A DNA stretch of 35,567 bases from an uncultured Caulobacterales bacterium (GCA_903858685.1 CAIOJR010000227.1:1-35567), one strand, 5' to 3'. Numbered from the stretch's first letter, positions 8,003 to 16,966 are shown. Notes: generated by a model not told the origin, from the letters alone. Program-made: numbers and translations.

Positions 8003-8318
8003 GTCACCGCGTGACGCTGAGTACCGGCTTTTCGGACAGGTGACGATGGCCCTGATCGAGGCCTCGGAACTCGACAAGACCGAACTCAGCAAGCGCATGG
8101 AGGCGCTGCATTGGAACCGACAACTCTGGTCGGTTCTGGCCACAGAATGCGCCGACCCCGAAAACGCCCTGCCCGAAGCGCTCCGCGCCCAGATCATCAG
8201 CCTCAGCATGTTCGTCAACCGGCACACCAGCGCGATCATGCGCGGAGACGAGACGTTCAAGGAACTGATCGAGGTGAACCGCACCATCATGCAGGGCCTC
8301 GCGCCGGCGCAACGATAG
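7962..8318 (+). CDS. flaF: Flagellar biosynthesis regulator FlaF
   Basis: A 118-residue FlaF homologue, beginning [20 protein letters not shown], with the conserved [20 protein letters not shown] core and a C-terminal helix [12 protein letters not shown]. FlaF is needed for flagellin translation or secretion and opposes FlbT; in Caulobacter it acts as a flagellin secretion chaperone. The ATG at 7962 has AAAGG 7 nt upstream, within flbT, and overlaps flbT by 41 nt. The 3' neighbour is convergent. The length is typical of the family. Confidence 0.95.
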   Translation: MSLQAYKTAAQRSESPRDAEYRLFGQVTMALIEASELDKTELSKRMEALHWNRQLWSVLATECADPENALPEALRAQIISLSMFVNRHTSAIMRGDETFKELIEVNRTIMQGLAPAQR

Positions 8319-8377
8319 GCGTTGAGCCGGCGACCACTCGTCAGCTTGCGCTCGGACCGCACGGCCTGCGCCTCCTC

Positions 8378-9244
8378 CTACAGCACGCGAATATCCACCT
8401 CGACCTGCATGCCCAGACTGGCGTTGCCAGGGCCGACGAACTCGCCGGCGACCGGGATCACCTGGTCAATGTTTCGCGCAACGGCGATAGGGATCAGGTT
8501 CGCGCCGCCTATGCTGCGATTGGTGGGATCGAAGGTGATCCACCCCGCGCCCGGCACAAATATCTCCGCCCAGGCGTGGGTGCATCCGGCGTCGGTAACG
8601 CCAAGCGCGGTCCGGTCGGGATTGTGCAGATAGCCCGATACGATGCGCGCGCCGAAACCCAGCGCGCGTGCAGCCTCGATGAACAGGACCGCCATGTCAC
8701 GACAGGATCCGACACGCCGGTCGAGCGTCTCGCACGGGGTCTGGGTGCCCTCAACCTCCCGGCTTTCATAGGCGACCCAGGCCGTGACGCCCAGAGACAG
8801 GTCTTTCAGAAGCGACAGGGTGTCCGTCACCGGCCCGGCCACAAATCCCCTCGCCCATTGTGACAGCCGAAACTGGGGATCGACATATTGAAGCGTGGTC
8901 AGGGCGCCCAGATCGATCCAAACATCAGGTGAATAGACGAAAGGATAGGTCAGGGCCGAGGCGGAAATGTCGAAGACCGGCCAGTGGGGCGCATCCAGTT
9001 CGATCTCGCTGACGCTGTCAATCACCAGACGATCCGACATGAGGGTGAAGCTCGCCAGCCCGACCGTATTGCCAAAGACGTCCAGCGCCCAGGAAAGACG
9101 CCCCGGCGCACTGAGCGTCACTTCATGGGAGATGATCCGCAGATCACGGCTCTCTCGCGGGCGCAGCAACAGGCGATGGGCGCCAAAACTGACGGCGTAC
9201 TGATAGGCGTAGGCGGTCTTATGGCGGATCAGCAGCCGGACCAT
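8378..9244 (-). CDS. Transglutaminase-like family protein
   Basis: A 288-residue protein with an N-terminal bacterial transglutaminase-like beta domain (residues 1-80, with LLLRPRES and LDVFGNTV) and a C-terminal papain-fold transglutaminase core. The catalytic triad is visible as Cys181 (RRVGSCRDMAV), His223 (CTHAWAEIFVPG) and Asp239 (FDPTNRS). No signal peptide is seen, so it is probably cytosolic. Members of this family act as amidases, proteases or protein-crosslinking enzymes, often next to ATP-grasp or alpha-E partners; neither partner is present here. The ATG at 9244 has GGAG 7 nt upstream, which decides it over an upstream start at 9274. It is convergent with flaF, and the substrate is unknown. 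Confidence 0.87.
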   Translation of the reverse strand: MVRLLIRHKTAYAYQYAVSFGAHRLLLRPRESRDLRIISHEVTLSAPGRLSWALDVFGNTVGLASFTLMSDRLVIDSVSEIELDAPHWPVFDISASALTYPFVYSPDVWIDLGALTTLQYVDPQFRLSQWARGFVAGPVTDTLSLLKDLSLGVTAWVAYESREVEGTQTPCETLDRRVGSCRDMAVLFIEAARALGFGARIVSGYLHNPDRTALGVTDAGCTHAWAEIFVPGAGWITFDPTNRSIGGANLIPIAVARNIDQVIPVAGEFVGPGNASLGMQVEVDIRVL

Positions 9245-9380
9245 GACGCGCTCCACATTTCCAAGCCTATGCAAGGCTTGGTTTTGCGCGCCGACGCAAC
9301 CGCTTTCCGCAAGATCAGGCCGCGCGTTCGGAACACGCCTGAACTTTCGGCGCCGCTCCTGTCAAACCCTGGCGCACAAG

Positions 9381-12080
9381 TCAGGGAACGACGACGGAAG
9401 CGGTCAGGGGCAGGTCGCGCGACGATCCCCCGACCAGCACGTCACGCGCGCCATGCGCCACGTCCCAGCCACTTCGCGCCACCGACCAGTATTGCAGACT
9501 GCGCGCCGGCACGTGGATGCTGACCGTCCTGGTCTCGCCTGCCGCTATGTGCAGTCTGGCGAAGCCTGCCAGAGCATGCACCGGGAAGGCCGCCGCCATC
9601 GGGGCCGTCTTTGGCGCGCCCAGATAGACCTGCGGAACCTCGTCGCTGTCGCGCGCGCCTGTGTTCTTCACCTCGAAGCTGACATCCAGCCCGCCGTCCT
9701 TCGCATTGGCGGCTGCGAGATTGCGATACTCAAACCGGGTGTAGCTTTGGCCATAGCCAAAGGCGAACAGCGGCTGGGTGTTCTGGCGATCGAACCACCG
9801 ATACCCGATATCCACGCCCTCGGTGAAGCGGGTCAGGCCGTCCTTGCCCTTGTTGGAGCGTTCGGGGTGGGCGGGGTCCGTGGCGGGATAGTCCGCCAAC
9901 CTTGCACCCCAGCTGAAAGGCAGTCGCCCCGCGGGGCTGTCCTTGCCCAGAAGGATGCGGGCCGTGGCGCGACCGCCCTCGTCGCCCGGATACCACATCT
10001 GCAAGAGGCCCTTGACCTTGCCCAGCCAGGGCAGCGCCACAGGCTCGCTGACATTGAGCACCACGACCACATTGGGGTTCACCGCCGCTATGTCTTCGAT
10101 CAGCTGGTCCTGATCGCCGGGCAGGCCGAAGGCGGGCGCGCCCCGCGACCAGGCGAAGACAACAGCCGTCTTGGCGGCCTTGGCGGCGGCGATGGCGCCA
10201 GCGCGATCCGCAGCGCGTTGCTGCGGCGTCGACCAGGCGAGCCGCACCTGAGCCGGTGCGCCGGATGTGTCCGGCCTCACCTCGACCTTGATCCGGTGCG
10301 GCCCGGCGGTCAGCTGGACAGCGCTACGGGCATTGTCCAGACCATCAGCACTCGGCAACAGACCGTCCTTGCCCGGAAGAACCGTATCGCCGTGCATGGC
10401 GCCGATGACCGCGCCCGCGCTTGCCGCCAGTTTGGCGTCGATGGTCACGGCCCCAGCCGCCCCCAGCATTTGCAGGGAGATCCAGTATTCGCCGTCCTGA
10501 GGCGCCGTCAGGGTCCCTTCCCAGCTCGCCCTTGTATTTTTCGCAAGGGGGTGGCCGGATTTCGCGGTGAAGTCGATCTGGGCGTCCGTCGTTGATCTGC
10601 CGTCTTCGGTCCGCACCAGACCGGGCTTGCCGTCATGGCTGAGCGCAGCGGCGGGGATGGTCCTGCCCGACATGTCGTCCGCGACCGCCAGCACTGGATG
10701 GGCGCCGGGCGCCAAGGCCTTGATCGCCGCCCAGGGGCTGATCTGGCGCTCCACCAGACCGGTCGAGCGCTCGCCCGCCGTGCCGATCGCCACCACCTGA
10801 GCCGCGCCGGGGCCGATCAGGGCCACGGTGTCCAGCCGCGACGCATTCAGCGGCAAAACGGCGCCCTCGTTCTTCAGAAGCACGGCTGCGTCCACCGCCG
10901 TCTGCTCGATCACCGCCGCATTCTGGGTCAGGGCGTGCGGCCCGACCTTGTGCAAAGGCGGATGGTCAAGATAGCCGAAATGGGCGATCTCATAGAGGAC
11001 GTGACCGGCGGCGCGATCCATGTCCCCCGGCGTCATCTGACCCGACTGGTTGAGATCATGAAAGGTCGCGCGCGCGTCCCTTAAACTCCCGATGGCGCCC
11101 AGATCCATCGGCTCCGGCGCGGGCTCCTCCGGCATATGGCCGCCGATCAGGCCTGCGATCAGGGCGGGGTCAAGCTTGACGGGCTGGGCGGGCGGCGCCT
11201 TGTCCAGATTGAAATAGTTGAACATGAAGGCGGCGAACGGGCTGGTCGGATTGACTGCGCCGGGCATCTCCATATCCAGCCCGGCCAGCAGGAAATGGGG
11301 ACCATGGACCGCCCCCCAGTCTGAGGTGACAAAGCCCTTCCAGCCCAGTTCGCTGCGCAGCACATCGGTCAGCAGGGCGTGGTTGCCGCAGGCTGAAAGG
11401 CCGTTAATCTTGTTGTAGGAACACATGATCGACGAGACGTCCGCCTTCACCGCCTCGGCAAAGGGCGCCAGATAGACCTCATGCAAGGTCTGGGGGTCGA
11501 TCTCCACATTGCCGTAATCGGTGTCATAGCCGACAAAATGCTTGGCCTGAGCCATCACGCCGAGAGACTGCACGCCACGGATCAGGCTGGCGCCGATAGC
11601 GCCGGTCAGGACCGGGTCTTCGCCATAGGTGTTGTAGGCGCGCTTGGTCGTGATATCGCGGTCAATATTGATGAAGGGCTGGAGCACAATGTCCACGCCC
11701 AGCGCCCTGGCCTCCCGCGCGATCACCTCGCCATTCGCACGCGCATCCTCAAGGCTGAAGGTGGCGGCCAGCCCCATGGTGGCTGTCTCCGCCTGAGACG
11801 GCAGACGGGTCAGCACGCCGGGCGGGCCGTCGGCCAGGGTCAGGGCTGGCACGCCCAGCCGCGGCACGCCGACCAGATAACCCGCCTGCCCCTGACTGGT
11901 CGCCGGATTTTCCACCGCGCCGCGAATCAGAGACAGCTTTTCGTCCGGCGTCATCTGCGCAAGGAGGTGATCCACCCGCGCATCCCCGGTCACCACCGGG
12001 TCGGCGGCGCAGGCGGCCATGGGCGCGGCCGCCAGGGTCGCCAGAGTGAAAGCTTGCGCCAAACGCTTCGGACGGATCAT
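9381..12080 (-). CDS. Exported GH3 beta-glucosidase with PA14-like insert
   Basis: A glycoside hydrolase family 3 protein of 899 residues with an N-terminal signal peptide (about 1-25, cleavage near ACA-AD). The (alpha/beta)8 domain has the KHFVGYDTDYGN substrate-binding segment and the nucleophile Asp254 in GFVTSDWGAVHG. A beta-sandwich of about 120 residues (near 500-640, with WEGTLTAPQDGEYWISLQM) is inserted in the C-terminal sheet domain and looks like a PA14 carbohydrate-binding module. A fibronectin-III-like domain closes the protein. It should release terminal beta-linked sugars from oligosaccharides in the periplasm. The start at 12080 follows an AGGGAGAGG site. A LacI-type operator lies 21 nt upstream, suggesting sugar-responsive control. 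It is divergent from gabT. Confidence 0.93.
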   Translation of the reverse strand: MIRPKRLAQAFTLATLAAAPMAACAADPVVTGDARVDHLLAQMTPDEKLSLIRGAVENPATSQGQAGYLVGVPRLGVPALTLADGPPGVLTRLPSQAETATMGLAATFSLEDARANGEVIAREARALGVDIVLQPFINIDRDITTKRAYNTYGEDPVLTGAIGASLIRGVQSLGVMAQAKHFVGYDTDYGNVEIDPQTLHEVYLAPFAEAVKADVSSIMCSYNKINGLSACGNHALLTDVLRSELGWKGFVTSDWGAVHGPHFLLAGLDMEMPGAVNPTSPFAAFMFNYFNLDKAPPAQPVKLDPALIAGLIGGHMPEEPAPEPMDLGAIGSLRDARATFHDLNQSGQMTPGDMDRAAGHVLYEIAHFGYLDHPPLHKVGPHALTQNAAVIEQTAVDAAVLLKNEGAVLPLNASRLDTVALIGPGAAQVVAIGTAGERSTGLVERQISPWAAIKALAPGAHPVLAVADDMSGRTIPAAALSHDGKPGLVRTEDGRSTTDAQIDFTAKSGHPLAKNTRASWEGTLTAPQDGEYWISLQMLGAAGAVTIDAKLAASAGAVIGAMHGDTVLPGKDGLLPSADGLDNARSAVQLTAGPHRIKVEVRPDTSGAPAQVRLAWSTPQQRAADRAGAIAAAKAAKTAVVFAWSRGAPAFGLPGDQDQLIEDIAAVNPNVVVVLNVSEPVALPWLGKVKGLLQMWYPGDEGGRATARILLGKDSPAGRLPFSWGARLADYPATDPAHPERSNKGKDGLTRFTEGVDIGYRWFDRQNTQPLFAFGYGQSYTRFEYRNLAAANAKDGGLDVSFEVKNTGARDSDEVPQVYLGAPKTAPMAAAFPVHALAGFARLHIAAGETRTVSIHVPARSLQYWSVARSGWDVAHGARDVLVGGSSRDLPLTASVVVP

Positions 12081-12100
12081 TCCCACGGCCCTCTCCCTTA

Positions 12101-12114
12101 TGGTTGCGCTACCA
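12101..12114. promoter_or_regulatory. LacI-family-type operator upstream of the GH3 gene
   Basis: TGGTTGCGCTACCA is a 14-bp palindrome with a single mismatched pair (TGGT-x-GCGC-x-ACCA). LacI/GalR-family operators have this form, with a central CG step. It ends 21 nt before the GH3 start codon, a position suited to repression. The cognate repressor is not in the window. Confidence 0.5.
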
Positions 12115-12330
12115 CTAGGAGGCTCACACCAAACACGCAATGGCGTGCAGCCAATTCCCTCTGTGACAGGGCCCGCCGCGTCCCTGACGCCCGCCGTTTT
12201 TCACCCACCCTGGTCATGGCCGCCTCCCGTGGAAGAAAGAATAGGGAGCGCCAAGGGTGCGATCAAAGACAATTCCCGGCTGAGGTTGTAGCCTCGACAT
12301 CGCATAATTCGCCCGACCGGAGTCCTGACC

Positions 12331-13608
12331 ATGCCCAGCAACGCCTCTCTTCAGGCCCGCCGCCTTGAAGCCACGCCGCGCGGCGTCTCCATCGCCACCG
12401 AAGTCTTCATCGACCGCGCCCAGAACGCAGAGATCTGGGATGTGGATGGGAACCGCTATATCGATTTTGCAGGGGGAATCGCCGTGCTCAACACCGGCCA
12501 TCGTCACCCAAGGGTGATGAAGGCGGTGACGGATCAGCTGGCCCGCTTCACCCATGCCGCCTTTCAGGTGACGGCCTATGAGCCCTATATCGCGCTGGCC
12601 GAACGGCTGAACCGGCTGGCCCCGTTCACCGGCGAGGCCAAGACGATCTTCTTCACCACCGGGGCCGAAGCGGTCGAAAACGCGATCAAGATTTCCCGCG
12701 CGGCGACGGGGCGCACCGCCGTCATCGCCTTTACCGGCGCCTTTCATGGCCGGACCCTGCTGACCATGGCCATGACCGGCAAGGTACTGCCCTACAAGAA
12801 GGCGTTCGGCCCCTTGCCCGCAGAGGTGTACCATCTGCCCTTCCCCGTCGCCCACTATGGCGTCACCGTGGAAGACAGCCTCAAAGCGCTGCAGTTCCTG
12901 TTCAAGGCCGATATTGAGCCGGAGCGGACCGCCGCCATCATTCTGGAACCGGTGCAGGGCGAAGGCGGCTTTCACCCCGTGCCGCCTGAACTCGTCCGCC
13001 AACTTCGCAAGATCTGCGACGAGCACGGCATCCTGCTGATTTCAGACGAGGTCCAGGCAGGCTTTGGCCGCACCGGCAAGATGTTCGGGATCGAGCACAG
13101 CGGCGTGGAGCCGGACCTGATCACGGTCGCCAAGTCGCTGGCGGGCGGCTTTCCCCTGTCTGGCGTGATTGGCCGCAAGGCGATCATGGACGCCGCCCTG
13201 CCCGGCGGTTTGGGCGGCACCTATGCCGGCTCGCCCCCCGCCTGCGCCGCGGCTCTGGCCGTGCTGGACGTGATCGCCGAGGAGGCTTTGCTGGAACGCG
13301 CAAACCGTCTGGGCGAAAAGGTCAAGGCGCGACTTGAAGCAATCGCCACTCGCAACGATGTAGAGCCTATCGGCCATATTCGCGGGCCGGGTTCGATGAT
13401 CGCCTTTGATCTGGTGGAGAGCAAAGGATCAGATACGCCACGGCCGCAAGCCAATCTCCTGACCGCGCGCGCCCTGAAGGGCGGCCTGTTGCTGCTGTCC
13501 TGCGGCGTCTATGGTGAGACGATCCGGCTGCTTTATCCGCTCACCATCGAGGAGGAGGTTCTCGACGAGGGGCTGGCCATTCTCGAAAACGCACTCAAGA
13601 TTTCATGA
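12331..13608 (+). CDS. gabT: 4-aminobutyrate aminotransferase
   Basis: A class III PLP-dependent aminotransferase of 425 residues, the usual GabT length. Motifs include the N-terminal GNRYIDFAGGIAVLNTGHRHP, the PLP-phosphate segment FFTTGAEAVENAIKISRA, the LISDEVQAGFGRTGKMF segment whose Asp contacts the pyridine nitrogen, and the PLP lysine in LITVAKSLAGGFPLSG. It converts GABA plus 2-oxoglutarate to succinate semialdehyde plus glutamate. The stop overlaps the start of gabD as ATGA, so the pair is translationally coupled and the product is handed to the next enzyme. No dedicated regulator is adjacent. Confidence 0.93.
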   Translation: MPSNASLQARRLEATPRGVSIATEVFIDRAQNAEIWDVDGNRYIDFAGGIAVLNTGHRHPRVMKAVTDQLARFTHAAFQVTAYEPYIALAERLNRLAPFTGEAKTIFFTTGAEAVENAIKISRAATGRTAVIAFTGAFHGRTLLTMAMTGKVLPYKKAFGPLPAEVYHLPFPVAHYGVTVEDSLKALQFLFKADIEPERTAAIILEPVQGEGGFHPVPPELVRQLRKICDEHGILLISDEVQAGFGRTGKMFGIEHSGVEPDLITVAKSLAGGFPLSGVIGRKAIMDAALPGGLGGTYAGSPPACAAALAVLDVIAEEALLERANRLGEKVKARLEAIATRNDVEPIGHIRGPGSMIAFDLVESKGSDTPRPQANLLTARALKGGLLLLSCGVYGETIRLLYPLTIEEEVLDEGLAILENALKIS

Positions 13609-15104
13609 GGCCTGACTTGGACACATTTATCGACACCTCCCCGGACCTCGAACAGTCCCGGCTTGGCCTGAAGCGTGCGGACCTGTTTCGTCAGGCCGCC
13701 TATATTGACGGACGCTGGGTCGAGGGCGCAGCCCGTCTGACGGTGCACAACCCGGCGACCGGGCGCCCCCTGGGATCGATTCCGGACCTGGGCGAAGCCG
13801 AGACGCTCGCCGCCGTGGCGGCGGCGGAACGTGCGCTGCCCGGCTGGCAAGCCATGACCGCCAAGGCGCGCGGACTGGTCCTGCGCAGATGGTTCGAGCT
13901 GATGATGGCGCATCAGGACGATCTGGCCCGCCTTCTCACCGCCGAACAGGGCAAGCCCCTGGCCGAGGCCAAGGGCGAAATCGCCTATGCCGCCAGCTTT
14001 CTCGAATGGTTCTCGGAAGAAGGTCGCCGCGCCTATGGCGAGATCATACCGCCCCATCTGAGCGACCGCCGCATTCTGGTGACAAAGCAGCCCGTCGGCG
14101 TGGTTGGAGCGGTGACGCCATGGAACTTCCCCTCGGCCATGATCACGCGCAAGGCCGGTCCGGCTCTGGCGGCGGGCTGCGCCATGGTGCTGAAACCGTC
14201 TGACCTGACGCCCTATTCAGCCACCGCCCTCGCAGTGCTGGCCGAAGAAGCCGGTGTCCCTGCGGGCGTGTTCAACGTGGTCACAGGAACGCCGCAAGCC
14301 ATCGGTGCGGTGCTGACCGGCGATCCGCGCGTGGCCAAGTTCACCTTCACCGGATCGACAGCGGTCGGCAAAATGCTCGCCGCGCGCTGCATGGACACAG
14401 TCAAGCGCGTCTCTCTGGAGCTTGGCGGCAACGCTCCCTTCATCCTGTTTGACGACGCCGATATCGACGCCGCCGTGGAAGGCGCCATTGCGTCCAAGTT
14501 CCGCAATGCAGGCCAGACCTGCGTGTGCGCCAACCGGTTCCTGGTCCAGTCAGGCGTCTATGACGCCTTCGCCGCCGCCCTGACCGCGCGGGTCAGGAGC
14601 TTGAGCGTCGGCGACGGACTGGAAGGGCCGAGCGATCAGGGGCCGCTGATCAATGAAGCGGCCGTGGCCAAGGTGAAGCGCCACATAGCCGACGCCATTG
14701 CCTGCGGCGCCACGGTCCTGACGGGCGGGGCGCCGCACAGCCTGGGCGCAACCTTCTTTGAGCCGACGGTGCTGACGGGCCTGCCCTCCACCGCCCTGAT
14801 CAATCGCGAGGAAACCTTCGGCCCCGTCGCCGGTCTGGTGGCGTTCGAGACGGAGGAAGAGGCCCTGCGCATGGCCAATGACACGCGCTCGGGCCTTGCC
14901 GCCTATGTCTACACCAAGGATGCGGGGCGGATATTCCGGGTGTCGGAAGGTCTGCAATACGGAATGGTGGCGATCAATACCGGCCTGATCTCGACCGAAA
15001 TTGCGCCGTTTGGCGGGGTGAAGGAATCCGGCCTTGGCCGTGAAGGCTCCAGCCACGGCATTGACGAATATCTGCAATTGAAGCTGTCTGTGCTCGCCAT
15101 CTGA
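13605..15104 (+). CDS. gabD: Succinate-semialdehyde dehydrogenase
   Basis: A 499-residue aldehyde dehydrogenase. Visible are GVVGAVTPWNFPSAMITRK, FTGSTAVGKMLAARC, the base-containing LELGGNAPFILFDDAD and the catalytic cysteine in NAGQTCVCANRFLVQ; that Cys-Val-Cys arrangement is typical of GabD. The C-terminal PFGGVKESGLGREGSSHGIDEY is also a GabD hallmark. It oxidises succinate semialdehyde to succinate, which enters the TCA cycle. Its ATG overlaps the gabT stop. It is about 17 residues longer at the N-terminus than the typical ~482-residue enzyme; the overlap with gabT supports this start. Confidence 0.94.
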   Translation: MRPDLDTFIDTSPDLEQSRLGLKRADLFRQAAYIDGRWVEGAARLTVHNPATGRPLGSIPDLGEAETLAAVAAAERALPGWQAMTAKARGLVLRRWFELMMAHQDDLARLLTAEQGKPLAEAKGEIAYAASFLEWFSEEGRRAYGEIIPPHLSDRRILVTKQPVGVVGAVTPWNFPSAMITRKAGPALAAGCAMVLKPSDLTPYSATALAVLAEEAGVPAGVFNVVTGTPQAIGAVLTGDPRVAKFTFTGSTAVGKMLAARCMDTVKRVSLELGGNAPFILFDDADIDAAVEGAIASKFRNAGQTCVCANRFLVQSGVYDAFAAALTARVRSLSVGDGLEGPSDQGPLINEAAVAKVKRHIADAIACGATVLTGGAPHSLGATFFEPTVLTGLPSTALINREETFGPVAGLVAFETEEEALRMANDTRSGLAAYVYTKDAGRIFRVSEGLQYGMVAINTGLISTEIAPFGGVKESGLGREGSSHGIDEYLQLKLSVLAI

Positions 15105-15169
15105 TGCGGGCCAGCCCGGCCTGACGCGACTGGCCGGCGGCGACTGGACATGAGGACGAAGTTCACAGC

Positions 15170-15943
15170 ATGGGCGCGAACGCGGTGAGAAAAGTCGCTC
15201 TGATCACTGGCGGCAATCGAGGCCTTGGCAAGGACATGGCCCTGTCATTGGCTGAGGCCGGGATGGACATCATCCTGACCTACAATGCAAACCAGCAAGA
15301 GGGCGAGGAGGTTGCCGAACGAATCCGCGCCAGTGGCGGGCGCGCCGCCGCGCTGCGTTTTAACCTTTCGGACGCCTCGGCGATTGACGGCTTCATCGCA
15401 GAGGTTCAGGCCCTGATGAACGCCCAATTCGACGGCGCCGAGCGGATCGACTTTCTGGTGAATAATGCCGGGATCGGTAGGGCCATCCCCCTCGACAGGC
15501 TGACCGAGGCCGATTTCGACACCTTCGCCAATATCCATTTCAAGGGCGTGCTGTTCCTGACCCAGAAGGCGCTGAGGATCATGAATGACGGCGGCGGGGT
15601 GGTCTTCATCACGGCGGCGGCGGACCGGTACAATGTGCCGAACTACGGACTCTATGCGGCCTGCAAAGGCGCGATTGAAGTCTTTTCACGCTACGTCGCC
15701 AAAGAGTACGGCCCTCGCGGCATCCGCTCCAATACCGTGGCGCCCGGAGGCGTGCCGACCGATTTCAATGACGGCTTCATCCGGCACAATCCGAAACTGC
15801 AGGAGATGGTCGTCGCCCAGACCCCGATGGGCCGTCTTGCCGACGCCCATGATATTGGCGGTCTGGTGCGCCTGCTCTGCAGCGACGATGCGCGCTGGAT
15901 GACAGGCCAGCGGCTGGAAGCGACCGGCGGCTTCAATATCTGA
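15170..15943 (+). CDS. SDR-family oxidoreductase, catalytic Ser replaced
   Basis: A classical short-chain dehydrogenase/reductase of 257 residues. The cofactor motif TGGNRGLG (13-20), NNAG (98-101), the active-site Asn in NIHFKG (121) and Tyr162-x3-Lys166 (YAACK) are all present. The residue 13 before the Tyr, normally the catalytic Ser, is Ala149 (FITAAADRY); Thr148 is adjacent. Activity may be altered, or Thr may substitute. It lies 65 nt after gabD on the same strand and may be co-transcribed, but its substrate is unknown and a role in GABA breakdown is not shown. No strong ribosome site fixes the start. Confidence 0.88.
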   Translation: MGANAVRKVALITGGNRGLGKDMALSLAEAGMDIILTYNANQQEGEEVAERIRASGGRAAALRFNLSDASAIDGFIAEVQALMNAQFDGAERIDFLVNNAGIGRAIPLDRLTEADFDTFANIHFKGVLFLTQKALRIMNDGGGVVFITAAADRYNVPNYGLYAACKGAIEVFSRYVAKEYGPRGIRSNTVAPGGVPTDFNDGFIRHNPKLQEMVVAQTPMGRLADAHDIGGLVRLLCSDDARWMTGQRLEATGGFNI

Positions 15944-15959
15944 AGGCGTCCGCTCAAGC

Positions 15960-15994
15960 CTTGCCGGTCGCCCAGGGCGTGAGCAACCGGCAAG
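15960..15994 (+). terminator. Inverted repeat after the SDR gene
   Basis: A 9-bp perfect stem (CTTGCCGGT / ACCGGCAAG) with a 17-nt loop starts 17 nt after the SDR stop. There is no T-run, so it is at best a weak or factor-dependent terminator of the gabT-gabD-SDR unit. Confidence 0.4.
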
Positions 15995-16000
15995 CCAGGC

Positions 16001-16104
16001 CTAGAGCGCTTACCCGCCGGGTAGATACGGGTGGTCGGACAAGAAGCGCCTAAAAAAGTTGATAAAGCATCGGCCAGATGAAATCTGGTCGGAAATGGCT
16101 CTAG
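16001..16104. repeat. Palindromic dispersed-repeat-like element with CTAGAGC ends
   Basis: A 104-bp element is bounded by the inverted ends CTAGAGC (16001-16007) and GCTCTAG (16098-16104). Inside it an A-rich stretch and GATAAAGCATCGG lead to a second perfect inverted repeat, CCAGAT-GAA-ATCTGG (about 16075-16089). Short intergenic palindromic elements with CTAGAGC/GCTCTAG ends are scattered through many alphaproteobacterial genomes. Its right end reaches into the CsbD-like gene and provides its stop codon. No second copy was found in the window. Confidence 0.55.
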
Positions 16105-16280
16105 ACCTTTTTATGGTCCCCGGCGTCCTTCAGATCGCCAATGGCCTCCTTGGCGCTGCCTAACACCTTGTCGGCAAGACCTTCAGCCCGCAGCTTGTCA
16201 TTGCCCAAAACCTTGCCAGCAGCGTCTTTGATCGCGCCGACACCCTGTTGAGTGACGCCTTCGATTTTGTCTTTGTTCAT
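16101..16280 (-). CDS. CsbD-like small stress protein
   Basis: A 59-residue hydrophilic protein, MNKDKIEGVTQQGVGAIKDA at the N-terminus, then GKVLGNDKLRAEGLADKV and a Lys-rich tail GDHKKV. This is the CsbD fold signature (the family has K.eG......G..K...GK..gn..l...G...k..G). CsbD-like proteins are abundant under general stress, but their function is unknown. The ATG has AGGAGC 5 nt upstream, a strong site. The TAG stop lies within the terminal inverted repeat of the element at 16001-16104, so the last codons may be altered by its insertion. The neighbours are small stress and membrane proteins. Confidence 0.88.
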   Translation of the reverse strand: MNKDKIEGVTQQGVGAIKDAAGKVLGNDKLRAEGLADKVLGSAKEAIGDLKDAGDHKKV

Positions 16281-16393
16281 TTTCAGCTCCTGTCACTGGC
16301 GCCCGGTTGAGCGACAATACCTTCACGATAGGCGCTGCAGGACCTGTCACAAGGATCGGGAACTACGCGCTTCAGCCCTGTCCTGCGCACGGC

Positions 16394-16966
16394 TCAGCTC
16401 ATATCGTCGCGAAGCTCCTTGATGGCTTCGAGGACGGCGTGGGTGTCGGAAGGCGTCGACATCGCTGCGGCCTGGGCGTCGATCCGGTTCGCAATGGCGG
16501 GATTATCGCGGCGGCTTTCTTCCAAGAGGCCGACAATCTTGGCGATCTTCTGATCATTCGAGATCGAAAGCTCAAGCACAAGCTGCGCCCGCTGATCGGC
16601 CAGCCTGTCTTCACGCCGTTGGGTTGTGAGGATCAAGGCGCCAAGGACCAGTGCGCCCGTCGACATCGCCGCTGTCAGCCAGACAAAGGGCGGCGGATCT
16701 GGCGCCCTCCAGCCCAGCCGTGGAGCCGCCAGATTACCCAGCACCCAGCTGATGATCGACAGGATCAGCAAAGGGACAAAGCCGGGCCATCCGATGACAG
16801 CGGTCAGTCTGTCCAGGCCCTTTTGCAGCAGGCTGGTCTCTTGCCGGTGGGCCGCGCGAAGCTGAGCTGTAGTATGTGCTACCTCGACGATTTCAGGACC
16901 CGGCGGCACGGGCGAGATCACGAATCGCTTCTGCGTCGAGGTGGTGATCGTCGGTCGCCATTTCAT
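16394..16966 (-). CDS. DUF1003 family inner-membrane protein
   Basis: A protein of up to 190 residues with two transmembrane segments: about residues 60-80 (FVPLLILSIISWVLGN) and 95-115 (VWLTAAMSTGALVLGALIL). A cytoplasmic RREDRLADQRAQLVLELSIS segment and a C-terminal acidic helix follow. This matches DUF1003, with two TM helices and the conserved Q..REd..a..RA..d segment; the function is unknown. The N-terminus overlaps the upstream gene on the same strand by 74 nt if the ATG at 16966 is used. A GTG at 16921 would shorten the overlap. Neither start has a convincing ribosome site, so coupling to the upstream gene is likely. Confidence 0.8.
   Translation of the reverse strand: MKWRPTITTSTQKRFVISPVPPGPEIVEVAHTTAQLRAAHRQETSLLQKGLDRLTAVIGWPGFVPLLILSIISWVLGNLAAPRLGWRAPDPPPFVWLTAAMSTGALVLGALILTTQRREDRLADQRAQLVLELSISNDQKIAKIVGLLEESRRDNPAIANRIDAQAAAMSTPSDTHAVLEAIKELRDDMS

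Noticed and set aside
9243-10595. 450-codon open frame on the plus strand
   Set aside because: It lies antisense to the GH3 gene, has His/Arg/Gln-rich shadow composition and no ribosome site or family motif.
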